Source of the DNA: Bradyrhizobium sp.
GTDB taxonomy: Bacteria; Pseudomonadota; Alphaproteobacteria; Rhizobiales; Xanthobacteraceae
Direction: 5' to 3'
NCBI GenBank assembly: GCA_013695565.1
Contig: JACDAG010000070.1
Location: 1-24,882 of the forward strand
DNA length: 24,882 nt
Below, one piece after another: positions 24,244-24,882 of the stretch. Every line of letters begins with the position of its first letter. Positions within the stretch are counted from its first letter, which is position 1. The translations under genes were made by a program, and so were the position numbers. Under the pieces are notes generated by a model that saw only the letters and a program-made list of their open reading frames with translations, was not told the origin of the DNA and ran no database searches.

Positions 24244-24276
24244 GTCGTCCCTGCGAAAGCAGGGACCCATAACCAC
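24244..24276. repeat. Single REP-like unit after ubiG
   Basis: The unit reads GTCGTCCCTGCGAAAGCAGG followed by GACCCATAACCAC. GTCCCTGC and GCAGGGAC form an eight-pair hairpin with a GAAA loop. It lies between ubiG and the GIY-YIG pseudogene, in the same orientation as the left unit of the pair at 24612-24730. Confidence 0.9.
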
Positions 24277-24312
24277 CGGCCCAAGTAATCAAGCACGATC
24301 AGCGTTCCGAGC

Positions 24313-24593
24313 ATGTACCACGCTTACATCCTCGCAAGCCGCCGCCACGGAACCCTATACATCGGGGTCACGAATTCATTGCAGAAGCGGCTGGAGCAAC
24401 ACCGAAACGGCGAGGCTCCTCATTCGTCAAGACTTACGGCGTGTTCCGTCTGGTCTACGTCGAATCATACGACCGTGCCGACGAAGCAATCGCCCGCGAG
24501 AAGCAGCTCAAGCGCTGGAAGCGCGACTGGAAGATCGAGCTGATTGAGCGCGAGAACCTCGAATGGCGCGACCTCAGCGATCTGCTGACTTAG
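24313..24593 (+). pseudogene. Small GIY-YIG nuclease gene with a frameshift
   Basis: The first frame (from ATG 24313) encodes MYHAYILASRRHGTLYIGVTNSLQKRLEQHRNGE, the N-terminal half of a GIY-YIG endonuclease: AYI and LYIG signature, Arg26 and His30 conserved. After about 24414 this frame loses resemblance and stops at 24543. From 24423 another frame continues the family sequence: FVKTYGVFRLVYVESYDRAD, then EAIAREKQLKRWKRDWKIELIERENLEWRDLSDLLT, ending at TAG 24591-24593, with the catalytic Glu/Lys helix (EAIAREKQLKRW) intact. Adding one G in the GG at 24414-24415 restores a single frame (GEGSSFVKTYG) of about 93 codons. So a one-base deletion, or a sequencing error, splits the gene. REP-like repeats lie 36 bases upstream and 18 bases downstream. 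Confidence 0.88.
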
Positions 24594-24611
24594 GCCCAAA
24601 CTCTCTCTCCC

Positions 24612-24730
24612 GTCGTCCCTGCGAACGCAGGGACCCATACGCCGCGGCCTGATTGATTGGGGCGGTGATCGACGACTTCCTTAACTCACAACGCCCTGTG
24701 GCTATGGGCCCCTGCGTTCGCAGGGGCGAC
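24612..24730. repeat. Inverted REP-like pair downstream of the GIY-YIG gene
   Basis: The left unit at 24612-24639 and the right unit at 24703-24730 are 28-base mirror images apart from a few positions; two of the differences in the right unit (G and C in GGGCCCC...GGGGC) compensate each other and preserve the hairpin. The spacer is 63 bases, close to the 64 of the pair at 17576-17695. Confidence 0.9.
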
Positions 24731-24819
24731 GATGGATTTGGGTTTGTGGTGATGTGATTTGAGGCCGAACCATCGCCTCGCTCTGGATCCACTCACCTTC
24801 ATTGCTGCGCTCTCCATGC

Positions 24820-24837
24820 GTCGTCCCTGCGAACGCA
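24820..24837. repeat. Truncated REP-like unit
   Basis: GTCGTCCCTGCGAACGCA matches the first 18 bases of the REP-like unit, but continues with CTAGGGCATCTAC instead of GGGACCCATA. The unit is broken 45 bases before the window ends. Confidence 0.75.
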
Positions 24838-24882
24838 CTAGGGCATCTACACATCTCTCCGAGTCTTTCCAATGAGTTACGC

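Noticed and set aside
24244..24837. CRISPR-like array suggested by repeated GTCGTCCCTGCGAACGCAGG units
   Set aside because: Units are irregularly spaced, alternate in orientation, occur throughout the window and have no cas genes; they are dispersed palindromes rather than an array.

Overview
This window reads as chromosomal DNA of a Bradyrhizobium-like alphaproteobacterium (Nitrobacteraceae/Bradyrhizobiaceae). This is inferred from the high-GC coding bias, the phaR/phaA/phaB cluster, the lysC/ptsP/prfA/prmC/DUF4167 block beside ubiG, and several families of intergenic palindromes of the kind common in that group. No rRNA, tRNA, CRISPR array, prophage or complete insertion sequence was recognised. 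Most genes are housekeeping or conserved hypothetical.

Layout. Positions 1-2 kb hold a secreted caspase-like (C14) protein. From 2.0 to 3.6 kb on the minus strand lie ispA (farnesyl diphosphate synthase) and, one base after it, a DUF1345 membrane protein. From 3.9 to 5.7 kb on the plus strand lie mtgA (peptidoglycan glycosyltransferase), rpmF (ribosomal protein L32) and a four-helix membrane protein with a Pro/Ala-rich tail. From 5.7 to 7.9 kb a small minus-strand hypothetical gene diverges from a PAS / degenerate-GGDEF / EAL protein of cyclic-di-GMP signalling. From 8.2 to 11.2 kb is the polyhydroxybutyrate cluster: the regulator phaR on the minus strand, diverging from phaA (thiolase) and phaB (acetoacetyl-CoA reductase). 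A strong intrinsic terminator separates phaA from phaB.

From 11.3 to 15.3 kb lie an EamA-family exporter, a flavin-reductase-like protein, a DUF985 cupin whose start overlaps the stop of gloB (glyoxalase II), and a divergent SAM methyltransferase-like gene whose last 12 codons are palindromic repeat sequence. From 15.4 to 22.8 kb on the minus strand run lysC, ptsP, prfA, prmC and a DUF4167 protein (in transcription order). From 23.0 to 24.2 kb are a bacterial-PH membrane protein and ubiG. The right end holds a frameshifted small GIY-YIG nuclease gene bracketed by palindromic repeats.

The strongest unexplained structure is the repeat landscape. A REP-like palindrome (core GTCGTCCCTGCGAACGCAGG, followed by GACCCATAACCAC) occurs singly and as inverted pairs about 55-65 bases apart, resembling BIMEs. 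Copies or relatives lie at 7972-8125, 15214-15349, 17576-17695, 24244-24276, 24612-24730 and, truncated, 24820-24837. Unrelated palindromes lie at 3787-3893, 11223-11331, 12217-12257, 13025-13062, 14322-14370 and 21490-21527. No RAYT transposase is present. The only nuclease beside these repeats is the broken GIY-YIG gene, tightly framed by copies at both ends. That association is the best candidate here for something little described. Otherwise the window is an ordinary core-genome region.
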